Positions 6,547 to 14,956 are shown, numbered from the stretch's first letter. The stretch: DNA of 39,917 nt from Oscillospiraceae bacterium (GCA_017519975.1 JAFWRM010000020.1:1-39917), one strand, 5' to 3'. Translations and numbers: made by a program. The notes: generated from the sequence alone by a model not told the origin.

Positions 6547-7624
6547 GGGCGTCCCTCCTTTCCTTCCGGTCCGCCGCGATCATCAGAACGAGGAACACGG
6601 CGCACAGCAGCGCGAGAAGGATCATCAGCGGCCGGGAGCCCGAAGTGAACACGGAAAGCACGATGAACAGCACCGTCAGCCCGGCGAAAACCGCCTGCAG
6701 GATGCGGTACAGACTGACGCCGCGCGTGCTGAGCCTGCGGTTCTGCAGGGCGAGCGTCCGCACCACTGTGGGATAGGAGATGGCCACGGCCACGATCACG
6801 GCGCTGACCAGCTTCAGGGCCGTTGCCGGCATGTTCAGCCGCAGCGCGACGGCGACGACGATGCGGTAGATGACCGCCCCGACGACGACGCCGACAGCCC
6901 TCCACGGCACGGTCTTCTTTCCGAACACCGTCTCTCCGATGATCAGGGACGCCAGGGCGATGGTGACCATGCCCGTTCCCATGTTGATGTCGCAGGTCTT
7001 GTTGTACTCACCGATCAGGCAGCCGCCCAGCGCCGTGATGGCGTTGGAGCAGCACAGACCGATGGTGATCATGGTCGTGGGATTGAGCGAAGAGGAGCGG
7101 ACCATGTCCTTGTTGTTGCCGGTGGCGCGGATGGAGAGGCCGAGCCGGGTGCGGAGAAACAGCACCAGGAGCAGCACGGTGAGAAGGACGAAGCACAGGG
7201 CGACCACCAGCTTGTAGAAGTCGGCCAGCGGGGTGCCCGCCAGCACTTTTTTCATCCAGGTGAACACCGTGGGTGCGTCGTTCAGGCTGACGGTCGCCTT
7301 CCCCAGGATCATGATGTTGACGGTGTAGAGGCCCGTATTGACGATGATGCCCGCCAGCAGGCTCTCGATTTTCATCCTGGTCTGCAGGAAGGCCGTCACG
7401 AATCCGGAACACACGCCGGATCCGATGGCCGCCAGAAGGGCAAGTACGGGATGCCCGGTGAGCGCCACCATGCTTCCGACGGAGCACCCCAGCGTATAGC
7501 ACCCGTCCGTGGACAGGTCACATACGTTGAGCATGGAATAGCTCAGGAACAGCGCCAGCGCCACCATGGAATAGATCAGGCCCAGTTCCACCGCGCTCTG
7601 TATGATGCCCCAGCTGATGAACAT
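6533..7624 (-). CDS. ABC importer permease (tryptophan-type TrpXYZ system)
   Basis: 363 residues with about nine or ten membrane segments. The sequence is of the branched-chain/ribose permease type (LGLSIRATGNN, then a conserved GCLIGEYN segment). It should form the membrane channel with the ATPase and the lipoprotein encoded on either side. The ATG at 7624 follows AAGGGG. The C-terminal tail after the last membrane segment is short and basic (DRKERRD). It is co-transcribed with the binding protein gene, 51 nt upstream. No odd features. Confidence 0.87.
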   Translation of the reverse strand: MFISWGIIQSAVELGLIYSMVALALFLSYSMLNVCDLSTDGCYTLGCSVGSMVALTGHPVLALLAAIGSGVCSGFVTAFLQTRMKIESLLAGIIVNTGLYTVNIMILGKATVSLNDAPTVFTWMKKVLAGTPLADFYKLVVALCFVLLTVLLLVLFLRTRLGLSIRATGNNKDMVRSSSLNPTTMITIGLCCSNAITALGGCLIGEYNKTCDINMGTGMVTIALASLIIGETVFGKKTVPWRAVGVVVGAVIYRIVVAVALRLNMPATALKLVSAVIVAVAISYPTVVRTLALQNRRLSTRGVSLYRILQAVFAGLTVLFIVLSVFTSGSRPLMILLALLCAVFLVLMIAADRKERRDAHAGA

Positions 7625-7675
7625 GAGGTCCCCTTCCTTTCGTCCGTTGCTTTCGGATCCTTATCGATCCGCGGT

Positions 7676-8725
7676 TCAGTCGAATTCGGCCTGTGTGGTC
7701 AGTTCCCTGAACTCCACGGCGATCTCTCCGAACGCCTTCTTGATCGTATCCAGATCGAACCCGATGGCCTTGCAGGTCTCGATGTTCACGGACACGATGC
7801 CGTTCTCAAACGTCCTGACGGGATAGGTGGCGGGATCCTTCCCGTTGACAAGGACATCCACCACGATATCCGCCGTGGCGGTGCCAAGCACGGCGTAATC
7901 CACGCCGTAGCCGACGAAGCCGCCCCACAGGGCGAAGGAGTCCGCTCCGGCGTAATGCGGGATGCCCGCGTCGGCGAACACGCCGCTGATCGCCTGTTCG
8001 GCCGCCATGATGGTATTGTCCGTCGGCGTGAACACGGCGTCAACTCCTTCCGCCACCAGCGCCTGCGCGGCCAGCAGCACTTCATCCGTCGTGGAACCGG
8101 TCTTCTCAACGACTTCTATGCCCTTTCCGCCGAGGATCTCACGGGCGGAGGCGATGGCGGCCGTGGAGGCGTCCTGCGCCGTATCGTACAGCAGACCGAC
8201 CTTCTTCAGATCCGGATCCGCGGCCAGCATCAGGTTGATCAGGGCGTTGGCGTCCAGGCCGTCGGAGGTGCCGGTCACCTTTCCGCCGGGTTTTTCCATG
8301 TCCGCCACCACGCCGGAACCGACGGGATCGGAGACGGCGGCGAACACGATGGGGATGTCCGTATCCTCCGTCGCGCTCATCATGGTCAGCGCCGTGGGAG
8401 TCGCCACCGCGACGATCACGTCGACCTTGTCCGCCACGAGGTCCGCGCCGAACTGGTTCAGAACGGCGGAGTCCGCCTGCGCGTTGTCGTAATACGGTTC
8501 GTAGTCGAACACGACGCCGAGTTCCTTGCCCTTCTTGTCCAGCTGGGCTTCCAGATTGCTGACGATCTGATTCAGGGAGGCGTCATCCACATAGTTGACG
8601 ATGCCCACCTTGTAGGTCTTTCCTTCGGCGGGTTCGGTCTTTCCGCCGTCGGTCTTGCTTCCGCAGCCGGCCAGCAGGCCGAAGCAGAGCAGAAGCGCCA
8701 GTGAAAGTGCGATGATCTTTTTCAT
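7676..8725 (-). CDS. ABC substrate-binding lipoprotein (PF04392 type, probable tryptophan)
   Basis: 349 residues. The N-terminus is a lipoprotein signal: two Lys, a hydrophobic stretch, then LLAGCGSK with the lipid-carrying Cys near residue 21. The rest fits the ABC_sub_bind family (KVGIVNYVDDASLNQIV, then IPIVFAAVSDPVGSG and GKVTGTSDGLD). It captures the substrate outside the membrane for the permease. The frame is open further upstream to 8881, but that part is T-box leader; the start at 8725 is set by the signal peptide and a purine-rich GGAAGG upstream. The leader indicates control by uncharged tRNA, and the family is the one tied to tryptophan T-boxes. Confidence 0.88.
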   Translation of the reverse strand: MKKIIALSLALLLCFGLLAGCGSKTDGGKTEPAEGKTYKVGIVNYVDDASLNQIVSNLEAQLDKKGKELGVVFDYEPYYDNAQADSAVLNQFGADLVADKVDVIVAVATPTALTMMSATEDTDIPIVFAAVSDPVGSGVVADMEKPGGKVTGTSDGLDANALINLMLAADPDLKKVGLLYDTAQDASTAAIASAREILGGKGIEVVEKTGSTTDEVLLAAQALVAEGVDAVFTPTDNTIMAAEQAISGVFADAGIPHYAGADSFALWGGFVGYGVDYAVLGTATADIVVDVLVNGKDPATYPVRTFENGIVSVNIETCKAIGFDLDTIKKAFGEIAVEFRELTTQAEFD

Positions 8726-8781
8726 TTCTTTTCTTCCTTCCTTTTCTGTTCGATCTCCCTGTGAACATGAACGCAGGCAAC

Positions 8782-9035
8782 AAAAAAGCCCCTGCTCCCC
8801 CATGGGGAACAAGGACAGGAAGACCTGCGGTGCCACCTTGTTTGCCGCGCAACAGCGCGACCGCTCACGGAGAGCTGCCACTCTCCTGCCCGTTAACGCA
8901 GGCTCACGTCAGCACATACTCGGGTCTCCCCTTTCCGGCTGCCCTCGGCGGCCCATTTGCTGCCCCGCTCTCACCCTGCTTCCAGCCACGGCAGGACTCT
9001 CTGAAGACGCGCTGACAGTTTGACTTCCGCCTCAT
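8782..9035 (-). promoter_or_regulatory. T-box leader, probable tRNA-Trp specifier
   Basis: The minus strand has the T-box sequence AAGGTGGCACCGC (8827-8839) followed by a terminator (CCTTGTTCCCC-ATG-GGGGAGCAGGG and TTTTTT, 8782-8813). Upstream are stem I elements: AGAGAGTCC and GGCTGGAAGC, then CAGCCGG, which pairs back to CCGTGGCTG. A UGG at 8953-8955 (context AAATGGGC) lies on the 3' side of that stem and is the likely specifier, for tryptophan. Uncharged tRNA would favour the antiterminator and switch on the importer. The T-box class is clear; the specifier is my reading. Confidence 0.85.
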
Positions 9036-9047
9036 CGGTTTTTTCGT

Positions 9048-9076
9048 ACTTTACCACTGCAGTGCGGTGATGTCAA
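9048..9076 (-). promoter_or_regulatory. Promoter of the T-box/ABC importer operon
   Basis: A perfect TTGACA (9071-9076) and TAAAGT (9048-9053) with a 17-nt spacer, just before the T-box. Confidence 0.75.
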
Positions 9077-9156
9077 GTTTTTTTATGTTCGCTCTTTCCC
9101 TCCGGCGGAAAAAGCGGTATGATATCCGGGCTTCTGTCGATGCGAGGTCACATGCC

Positions 9157-10482
9157 ATGTTTACAAATAAAGATCTGAAAAAACTGCTGCTGCCGCTGAT
9201 CGCGGAGCAGATCCTGATGTCCCTGATGGGGACGGCGGACGCGATGATGGTGTCCAACGTGGGAGCCGCCGCGCTTTCCGCCGTCTCGCTGGTGGACGCC
9301 ATCAATACGCTGATCCTGCACCTGTTTTCCGCGATGGCGACCGGCGGGGCCGTCGTCGCGTCGCAGTATATCGGCCACCGTGAGGAGAAAAAGGCCAATC
9401 AGGCGGGCCGGCAGCTGCTCCTGTCCGTCACCGCCGCGGCGCTTTTTCTTACCGTTCTCCTGCTCGCGGTGAAGCGGCCGCTGCTGAAGATCATCTTCGG
9501 CAGGATCACGCAGGAAGTGATGACGGATTCCCTCACCTATTATTCCATCACTGTTCTGAGCTACCCCTTCATCGCCGTTCAGTACGGCAGCGCCGCCCTG
9601 TTCCGGGCCGCCGGCAATTCCCGCACGCCCTTGCTGGTCACCGTCGCCGCCAACGCGCTGAACATCCTCGGCAATGCCGTGCTCATCTTCTGTTTTCACA
9701 TGGGCGTTGCCGGCGCGGCGATTGCGACGACAGTCTCCCGGGTACTGGGCGGCGTCGTCATGCTGCTCCTTCAGCGAAAGCCCGGGACAGTGATCACCTT
9801 CCGGGACTACCTGAGCGTACGTCCGGATTTCCCGACCATCCGCAGGATCCTGTCCATCGGGATCCCGACGGGTGTGGAAAACGGTCTGTTCCAGCTGGGA
9901 AAGCTGCTGATCCAGAGCACCGTATCCACTCTCGGCACCGCCGCCATGGCGGTGCAGGCCATCACGGCCCAGATCGAGCTGTTCACCTCCATGCCGGGCA
10001 TGGCGGTGGGCATCGGTCTCGTCACCGTCGTCGGTCAGTGCATCGGCGCAGGGCGCCCGGATGAGGCGGTGAGATACTCGAAAAAGCTCACGCTGATCTC
10101 CTTCCTTTCGGTCGCCGCATTTTCCGCGCTGTCCATACCGGCGTGTCCGCTGATCACACGGCTGGCCCGCATGGACGCCGACAGCGCCCGGCAGGTCTTC
10201 CGTCTGGTCGTTCTGATCGCCTGCGTGAAGCCCGCGATATGGGCGCTGGGCTTTACCCCGGCCTACGGCATGCGCGCCGCGGGGGACGTCCGTTACTCCA
10301 TGGTCGTCTCCTCCGTGATCATGTGGATCATGCGGGTCGGGCTGTGCTGGTATCTGTGCCGCTACGCCGGTTTCGGGGTTCTCGGCGTATGGATCGCCAT
10401 GTTCTCCGACTGGACCTGCCGCGCCGTGCTGTTCAGCCTGCGTTTCGCCAGGAAGAAGTGGCTGCTGCACAACGTAATATGA
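9157..10482 (+). CDS. MATE family multidrug/metabolite exporter
   Basis: 441 residues with about twelve hydrophobic segments and the MATE layout: FTNKDLKKLLLPLIAEQIL at the start, MGTADAMMVSNVG in the first helix pair, ATGGAVVASQYIGHR, then the second-half repeat IGIPTGVENGLFQLGKL. These pumps move cationic drugs or metabolites out using Na+ or H+ gradients; the substrate cannot be read from sequence. The ATG at 9157 has GAGGT 8 nt upstream; the frame is open back to 9067, but that part overlaps the divergent promoter. A weak TATGAT at 9118-9123 may be its -10 element. It is a single gene ended by the hairpin at 10491. Confidence 0.88.
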   Translation: MFTNKDLKKLLLPLIAEQILMSLMGTADAMMVSNVGAAALSAVSLVDAINTLILHLFSAMATGGAVVASQYIGHREEKKANQAGRQLLLSVTAAALFLTVLLLAVKRPLLKIIFGRITQEVMTDSLTYYSITVLSYPFIAVQYGSAALFRAAGNSRTPLLVTVAANALNILGNAVLIFCFHMGVAGAAIATTVSRVLGGVVMLLLQRKPGTVITFRDYLSVRPDFPTIRRILSIGIPTGVENGLFQLGKLLIQSTVSTLGTAAMAVQAITAQIELFTSMPGMAVGIGLVTVVGQCIGAGRPDEAVRYSKKLTLISFLSVAAFSALSIPACPLITRLARMDADSARQVFRLVVLIACVKPAIWALGFTPAYGMRAAGDVRYSMVVSSVIMWIMRVGLCWYLCRYAGFGVLGVWIAMFSDWTCRAVLFSLRFARKKWLLHNVI

Positions 10483-10490
10483 CGCCGGAA

Positions 10491-10528
10491 AAAACAGGCG
10501 TGACCGTACCCGGCCACGCCTGTTTTAA
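10491..10528 (+). terminator. Terminator of the MATE gene
   Basis: AAAACAGGCGTG (10491-10502) pairs exactly with CACGCCTGTTTT (10515-10526). It is symmetric and may work on both strands. Confidence 0.8.
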
Positions 10529-10556
10529 CTTGACAACAACTGCCTTTATCCTGCCT

Positions 10557-10835
10557 TCCCTTTGAGGGGAAGGCTGATGTTCATCATTGCCAGTCTGATG
10601 ATATTGTTGGAATGGTTTTTCAGCTAACCGTATATTTTCCGTACTCTTTCGCCCTTTTCCATGCCTTCCCCTTGAGGGGAAGGTGGCCGAGTGAAACGAG
10701 GTCGGATGAGGTGTTTTTTCATGTTGTGCCGATTTTTCCACCTCATCCGTCACGGCTCGAACCGGAGTTTCCACCTCATCCACCGCAAGCGGTCCCCCTT
10801 CCCCTCAAGGGGAAGGCTTTTACTTATCTTGCTGA
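10557..10835. repeat. Fold-back repeat, unit 1 (279-bp period)
   Basis: Contains a CCTTCCCCTTGAGGGGAAGG hairpin, then GTGGCCGAGTGAAACGAGGTCGGATGAGGTG, and further on the inverse arrangement (CACCTCATCC, CCGCAAGCGG, CCTTCCCCTCAAGGGGAAGG). The unit is therefore a large imperfect inverted repeat. Unit 2 repeats it 279 bp downstream with few changes. Confidence 0.85.
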
Positions 10836-11146
10836 TTCCCTCAAAGGGAAGGCTTTTGATCATCATTGCCTGTCTGATGATTTTATCGAATTGGCTTTTC
10901 AACTAACCGGATATCATCCGTACTCTTTCGCCCTTTTCCATGCCTTCCCCTTGAGGGGAAGGTGGCCGAGTGAAACGAGGTCGGATGAGGTGTTTTTTCA
11001 TGTTGTGCCGATTTTTCCACCTCATCCGTCACGGCTCGAGCCGGAGTTTCTACCTCATCCACCGCAAGCGGTCCCCCTTCCCCTCAAGGGGAAGGCTTTT
11101 ACTTATCTTGCTGATTCCCTCAAGGGGAAGGCTTTTGATCATCATT
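10836..11146. repeat. Fold-back repeat, unit 2
   Basis: A near-identical direct copy of unit 1 (CATCATTGCC at 10582 and 10861, GTACTCTT at 10641 and 10920: constant 279-bp offset). It ends with an additional CCCTCAAGGGGAAGGC and GATCATCATT. Confidence 0.85.
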
Positions 11147-11180
11147 CATCTTTTTTCTTTGCCCCAGAAGCAGGCTTTTT

Positions 11181-11582
11181 TCACATCAGGCCGAGGCGTA
11201 CCAGCAGATCGTTGCATACGCCCTCAAAATTGCCGTTGATATCAGCGTTGGAATACCGTACTACCGTATTTCCAAGCTCCTGCAATGCGCGGTCTCTTTC
11301 ACGGTCAGCTGCGGCTCCGGCGTCGTCAAAATGCTGAGATCCGTCCAATTCGATCACAAGCTTATGTGAGGCACAGTAAAAATCTACGATATAGCGGCCG
11401 ATAACCTTCTGTCTGTTTACAGTGACCGGAAGGTCTTTAAGAAAATCATACCAAAGCCGGCGCTCTTCTTTCGTCATCGTACGGCGCAGGTGCTGAGCAT
11501 TGCCGGTCAATCCGGGATTGTTTGTCTGATTCAGGGTCTTCCACCTCATCCGTTTCGAATAGTGCCGGTTTTTCCACCTCAT
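11181..11582 (-). CDS. DUF559 endonuclease-like protein inside the repeat array
   Basis: 133 residues from the furthest ATG, or 122 from the one at 11549. The core (TMTKEERRLWYDFL, then VIGRYIVDFYCASHKLVIELDGSQH, then VVRYSNADINGNFEGVC) is the DUF559 family, related to Vsr and PD-(D/E)xK nucleases. The likely catalytic acids are D of VDFY and E and D of IELDG. Its role is unproven; members occur in many Firmicutes, sometimes among short repeats. Both possible ATG codons sit in copies of the repeat motif GGATGAGGTGG, so the first 15 or so residues (MRWKNRHYSKRMRWK) are repeat-derived. No clear ribosome binding site is visible. It is flanked by repeat copies on both sides. Confidence 0.8.
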   Translation of the reverse strand: MRWKNRHYSKRMRWKTLNQTNNPGLTGNAQHLRRTMTKEERRLWYDFLKDLPVTVNRQKVIGRYIVDFYCASHKLVIELDGSQHFDDAGAAADRERDRALQELGNTVVRYSNADINGNFEGVCNDLLVRLGLM

Positions 11583-11708
11583 CCGTCACGGCTCGAGCCG
11601 GAGTTCCCACCTCATCCACCGCAAGCGGTCCCCCTTCCCCTCAAGGGGAAGGCTTTTACTTATCTTGCTGATTCCCTCAAAGGGAAGGCTTTTGATCATC
11701 ACGCAGCT
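11541..11708. repeat. Fold-back repeat, partial unit 3
   Basis: Matches the second half of units 1 and 2, from CCACCTCATCCGT to AAGGCTTTTGATCATCA, and lacks the first half, which is replaced by the DUF559 gene. It ends about 24 nt from the ispA stop codon. Confidence 0.8.
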
Positions 11709-11731
11709 TTTCTCAATGGGAAGGCTATTTT

Positions 11732-12616
11732 TTATTTCTCCCTTTCCGCCATATAGCGGGCGAGCCAGACCAGAAAGTCTGGGCACGGGAAAACGCCCTT
11801 CAGGCTCTCGCACGCGTGCTCCGTCAGTTCGCGGATCATCGCGTCGCACCGTTCCTGCCCGTACAGCGTGACGAAGGTGGTCTTCCCGTTGGCCGCGTCG
11901 CTGCCCACGGGCTTTCCCAGCTCTTCATTCGTCGATATCACGTCCAGTACGTCGTCCCGGATCTGGAAAGCCAGCCCCACGTCGGACGAGTACGTCCGCG
12001 CGGCCTCCAGTTCCTCCGGACCTCCGCCTCCGGCGATCACGCCGATCTCCGCGGCCGCCATCAGAAGGGCAGCTGTTTTCCCGTGGTGGATGCGCACCAG
12101 CTGTTCCCCCGTCAGGGGATGCCCCTCACCCGCCAGGTCCAGCGCCTGTGCCCCGCAGATGCCGTACAGTCCGGCGGCCTGCGACAGCGCCCGGGCCATC
12201 GCGACTACTCTTTCGGGTTCCATCCGGCTGGACAGGAGAAGAGCGAAGGCCTCCGCCTGGAGGCAGTCCCCCGCCAGGACCGCCGTGCCCTCGCCGAATA
12301 CGACGTGGTTTGTGGGCTTGCCGCGGCGCAGCTCATCGTCGTCCATGCAGGGCAGATCGTCGTGGATCAGGGAATACGTGTGCAGCAGTTCCAGCGCACA
12401 CGCGGGGTCGAGCGCCGTCTCCGCAGGAGCGCCGCAGACCTCGCAGAAGGCCATGGCCAGGACCGGACGAAGACGTTTGCCGCCGGCCAGCAGGCTGTAG
12501 CGCATGGCCTCGTTCAGCCGGGCAAAGGGCTCATCCTCCGCAAACAGGTCCTGAAGACGCGCATCCGTCAGGTCCCGGAGTTCCCGGAAATGGTCATTCA
12601 TCCAGCTCATCGGCAC
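11732..12616 (-). CDS. ispA: Short-chain polyprenyl diphosphate synthase (farnesyl/geranylgeranyl)
   Basis: 294 residues from the furthest start. It condenses isopentenyl diphosphate with allylic diphosphates to give farnesyl or geranylgeranyl diphosphate for undecaprenyl and quinone tails. The first Asp-rich motif is DDLPCMDDD, the second is DDVLD, and GGKRLRP and HHGKTA bind diphosphate. Two-residue spacing in the first motif (the extra residues LPCM) is typical of bacterial FPP synthases. The start is uncertain: GTG at 12616 has GGAGG 12 nt upstream; ATG at 12610 or 12601 would remove two or five residues. It overlaps xseB. No dxs follows it, unlike the usual order. Confidence 0.88.
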   Translation of the reverse strand: MPMSWMNDHFRELRDLTDARLQDLFAEDEPFARLNEAMRYSLLAGGKRLRPVLAMAFCEVCGAPAETALDPACALELLHTYSLIHDDLPCMDDDELRRGKPTNHVVFGEGTAVLAGDCLQAEAFALLLSSRMEPERVVAMARALSQAAGLYGICGAQALDLAGEGHPLTGEQLVRIHHGKTAALLMAAAEIGVIAGGGGPEELEAARTYSSDVGLAFQIRDDVLDVISTNEELGKPVGSDAANGKTTFVTLYGQERCDAMIRELTEHACESLKGVFPCPDFLVWLARYMAEREK

Positions 12617-12833
12617 GGTCGAACGGTTCCTCCACCGGGGCCCCGTCCTCTCCCTTCTTCAGCTTTACGATCTTCTGCCGGGCGGTCTCCAGCGTAACGG
12701 TACAGAAGCGCACCAGGGCCGCCGCCTCTTCATAAAGCTTCATGGACTGCTCCAACGGCGCGTCCCCCGTCTCCAGATCGTGCACGATCTGTTCCACACG
12801 GCGCAGCGCCTGCTCAAACGTCATCTGCTCCAC
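12594..12833 (-). CDS. xseB: Exodeoxyribonuclease VII small subunit
   Basis: 79 residues with the family core MTFEQALRRVEQIVHDLETGDAPLEQSMKLYEE shown as two helices around the LE-x-G-x-x-PLE turn. It binds the large subunit XseA and is needed for the enzyme that degrades single-stranded DNA from both ends. The GTG at 12833 has AAGGAG 8 nt upstream and is preferred to the ATG at 12824 (spacing too short). It overlaps xseA by 20 nt and ispA by 23 nt, which fits translational coupling in one operon. The acidic tail is longer than usual but otherwise unremarkable. Confidence 0.9.
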   Translation of the reverse strand: MEQMTFEQALRRVEQIVHDLETGDAPLEQSMKLYEEAAALVRFCTVTLETARQKIVKLKKGEDGAPVEEPFDRADELDE

Positions 12834-14046
12834 TTCCGCGGCTCCTTTCCATGATCTTGTCGACCGTACACGCCAGTTCTCCATCGGAAAGCGTAACGGT
12901 CACACGCTCTCCCAGCGCCGTCTGCCGAACGGAGGAGGCAGTCTTCCCACCGTCCGTACGAACCACGGCGTATCCTCTGGCCAGCACCTTGAGTGGGCTG
13001 AGCGCTTCCAGCGAAGCGGCTACCGCCGCCAGCCGCCGCTCCTGCCCGTGTACGATCCTCTCCCCGGCCGCGCTGAGAAGCGCCTGCTGACGCTCCACCC
13101 TCTGGAGGCGCAGCTCCACGCTGCGCAGCGGATCGGTCAGCACGCGGCTGGCTTTCAGCCGGTGAAGAGCAGACTCCGCGTCGGAGATCCGCTTTTCCAG
13201 CTTCATCATCAGCTTCTGGGACAGTTCGTCCAGCTGCTGCAGCATCTCCTCCCGGTCGGGCACGGCGATCTCCGCTCCGTTGGAGGGCGTGGCCGCGCGG
13301 CGATCGGCGGCATAGTCCGCGATGGTCACGTCGGGTTCGTGGCCGACGGCGGAGATCACGGGGATCCGTGACTCGCCGATGGCCCGGGCCACCTTCTCCG
13401 AATTGAAGCCCCACAGATCCTCCAGGGATCCTCCGCCCCGGCCGCAGATGATCACGTCCGCCAGCTCCCACCGGTTAACATAACGCAGTGCCCCCGCGAT
13501 CTGCGCGGGAGCTTCCGCCCCCTGGACGGCCACGGGAAGGACGACGACCTTGCTCAGCGGCCACCGCCGCCGCAGGATGCGGGAGATATCCATGACCGCG
13601 GCCCCCGTCCCCGAGGTAATCACAGCGATGGTCTTCGGGAACCGGGGCAGCGGTTTTTTGCGGTCCGCGTTGAACAGTCCCTCTTCGCCGAGTTTCTGTT
13701 TCAGCTGTTCGAAGGCGGCGTGCAGATCTCCAATCCCCTCAGGCATCAGGGAATCGACGTTGATCTGATACACGCCTCCGGCGGGATACAGCGTCACCCG
13801 CCCCATGACGATGACCTTCATCCCCTGTTCCGGACGGAACCTCAGCCTGTCCGCCTGGGATCGGAACAGCGTGCATGACACGGCACAGCGGTCGTCCTTC
13901 AGGGTGAAGTAGCAGTGCCCGCTGCTGTTGCGCTTGAAATTGGAGATCTCTCCGGTCACGGCCACGCGCCGCAGCAGTTCATCCGACTCCAGGATCTGTT
14001 TCACCAGACCGTTGAGTTCGGATACCGTCATCGTGCGTTCAGCCAT
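12814..14046 (-). CDS. xseA: Exodeoxyribonuclease VII large subunit
   Basis: 410 residues. An N-terminal OB-fold (about 8-105; VAVTGEISNFKRNSSGHCYFTLKD) binds single-stranded DNA. The catalytic domain follows (KTIAVITSGTGAAVMDI, DVIICGRGGGSLEDLWGFN, VISAVGHEPDVTIADYAADRRAATPS), then a long coiled coil for XseB binding (about 270-345). It acts in the cytoplasm in repair and recombination. The ATG at 14046 overlaps the 3' end of the TsaD-like gene by 8 nt. All family motifs look intact. Confidence 0.94.
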   Translation of the reverse strand: MAERTMTVSELNGLVKQILESDELLRRVAVTGEISNFKRNSSGHCYFTLKDDRCAVSCTLFRSQADRLRFRPEQGMKVIVMGRVTLYPAGGVYQINVDSLMPEGIGDLHAAFEQLKQKLGEEGLFNADRKKPLPRFPKTIAVITSGTGAAVMDISRILRRRWPLSKVVVLPVAVQGAEAPAQIAGALRYVNRWELADVIICGRGGGSLEDLWGFNSEKVARAIGESRIPVISAVGHEPDVTIADYAADRRAATPSNGAEIAVPDREEMLQQLDELSQKLMMKLEKRISDAESALHRLKASRVLTDPLRSVELRLQRVERQQALLSAAGERIVHGQERRLAAVAASLEALSPLKVLARGYAVVRTDGGKTASSVRQTALGERVTVTLSDGELACTVDKIMERSRGSGADDV

Positions 14047-14956
14047 GGTCCGTCACCGCCCGCCACGTGAGTATCGCGGTACCCATCGCGTTGTCCGTGG
14101 AATACCGCGGTTCAGCGAAAATACCGTCCGTGAGACGCTCCCGGAGCAGGCTGTTGGAGGACACGCCGCCGGAAAACAGCACGGGAAGATCCCCGTACCG
14201 CTCCCGTGCGGCTTCCGTAGCCTTCTCCACCGCGTACAGAAGGGACAGGAGGACGAAGCGTGCCGTATCCTCCGGCTTTTCCCTCGCTTCCGTCCGCTGC
14301 TTCATCTTATGCTCGACTCCCGACAGGGAGAAATGCATGCCGTCCGTCTTCATGCGGAAACGGTCTTCGCTCCCGCTCTGCGCCGCCAGCGCGTCCAGCG
14401 CTTTTCCCGCGGGAAACGGCAGCGCTAGTCGCTGGCCCGTCCGGTCGATGAGCTGTCCGGCGGAAACATCCGTCGTGCCGCCGATCACGGTGCAGGAGAC
14501 TGCTGTCCCACGTTTCACCACGTGCAGCAGTTCCGTCGTCCCTCCGGACAGATGCCAGGCCAGATGCGGCTGTTCCAGCAGATCCATCCGGCCTGCGGAC
14601 CAGGCTGCCGCGGCGATGTGTCCCTGCTGATGGGAAAAAGAAAAAAAGGGTACGTTCAGCAGCTGCGCAAGAACCATACCCTGTGAAACGCCGGCGAGAA
14701 AGCACGGCATATAGGACCCTTCCGTCTCCCGCGGCGCGTTGCTGGCGCCTACGGCGGCAAAGGATCCGAAAACTCCCAGCTGCTCGACGATCCCGGGAAG
14801 ACGCTTGACATGACTGAAAAGCGCCTCCGACTGTCTCAGGCCCAGTTCCCCAGGCTTTACGTCAAGAAGACGTCCGCTGTTCGCGCCGTCCGTCCCGTCG
14901 AACCAGGCGCAGGAGGTCGTATAGTTGCTGGTATCGAACGCCAGAACTCTGCTCAC
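14039..14956 (-). CDS. TsaD/Kae1-like protein (M22 family paralogue)
   Basis: 305 residues of the ASKHA-fold Kae1/TsaD superfamily: VLAFDTSNYTTSCAW at the start, HLSGGTTELLHV at 134-145, and a C-terminal FSGGVSSNSLLRE. True TsaD, which makes t6A in tRNA, binds metal through a His-x-x-x-His (H-M-E-G-H); here the matching site is SHQQGH (108-113), so both His remain but the context differs. It is shorter than TsaD and resembles the clostridial paralogues found beside nusB and xseA, whose role is not established. It overlaps nusB by 4 nt (ATGA), so it belongs to the same operon. Confidence 0.75.
   Translation of the reverse strand: MSRVLAFDTSNYTTSCAWFDGTDGANSGRLLDVKPGELGLRQSEALFSHVKRLPGIVEQLGVFGSFAAVGASNAPRETEGSYMPCFLAGVSQGMVLAQLLNVPFFSFSHQQGHIAAAAWSAGRMDLLEQPHLAWHLSGGTTELLHVVKRGTAVSCTVIGGTTDVSAGQLIDRTGQRLALPFPAGKALDALAAQSGSEDRFRMKTDGMHFSLSGVEHKMKQRTEAREKPEDTARFVLLSLLYAVEKATEAARERYGDLPVLFSGGVSSNSLLRERLTDGIFAEPRYSTDNAMGTAILTWRAVTDHG

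Noticed and set aside
6545-8704. + strand open frame of 719 residues opposite the ABC importer
   Set aside because: Composition is dominated by His, Gln, Gly, Asp and Arg, typical of the antisense of a membrane protein; all three importer genes lie on the minus strand.
10612-11337. + strand open frame of 241 residues with an internal duplication
   Set aside because: The protein repeat simply reflects the 279-bp DNA repeat units; no start signal or family match.
10557-11708. CRISPR array
   Set aside because: Repeats are long, unevenly placed, internally inverted and without uniform unique spacers; no cas genes are present.
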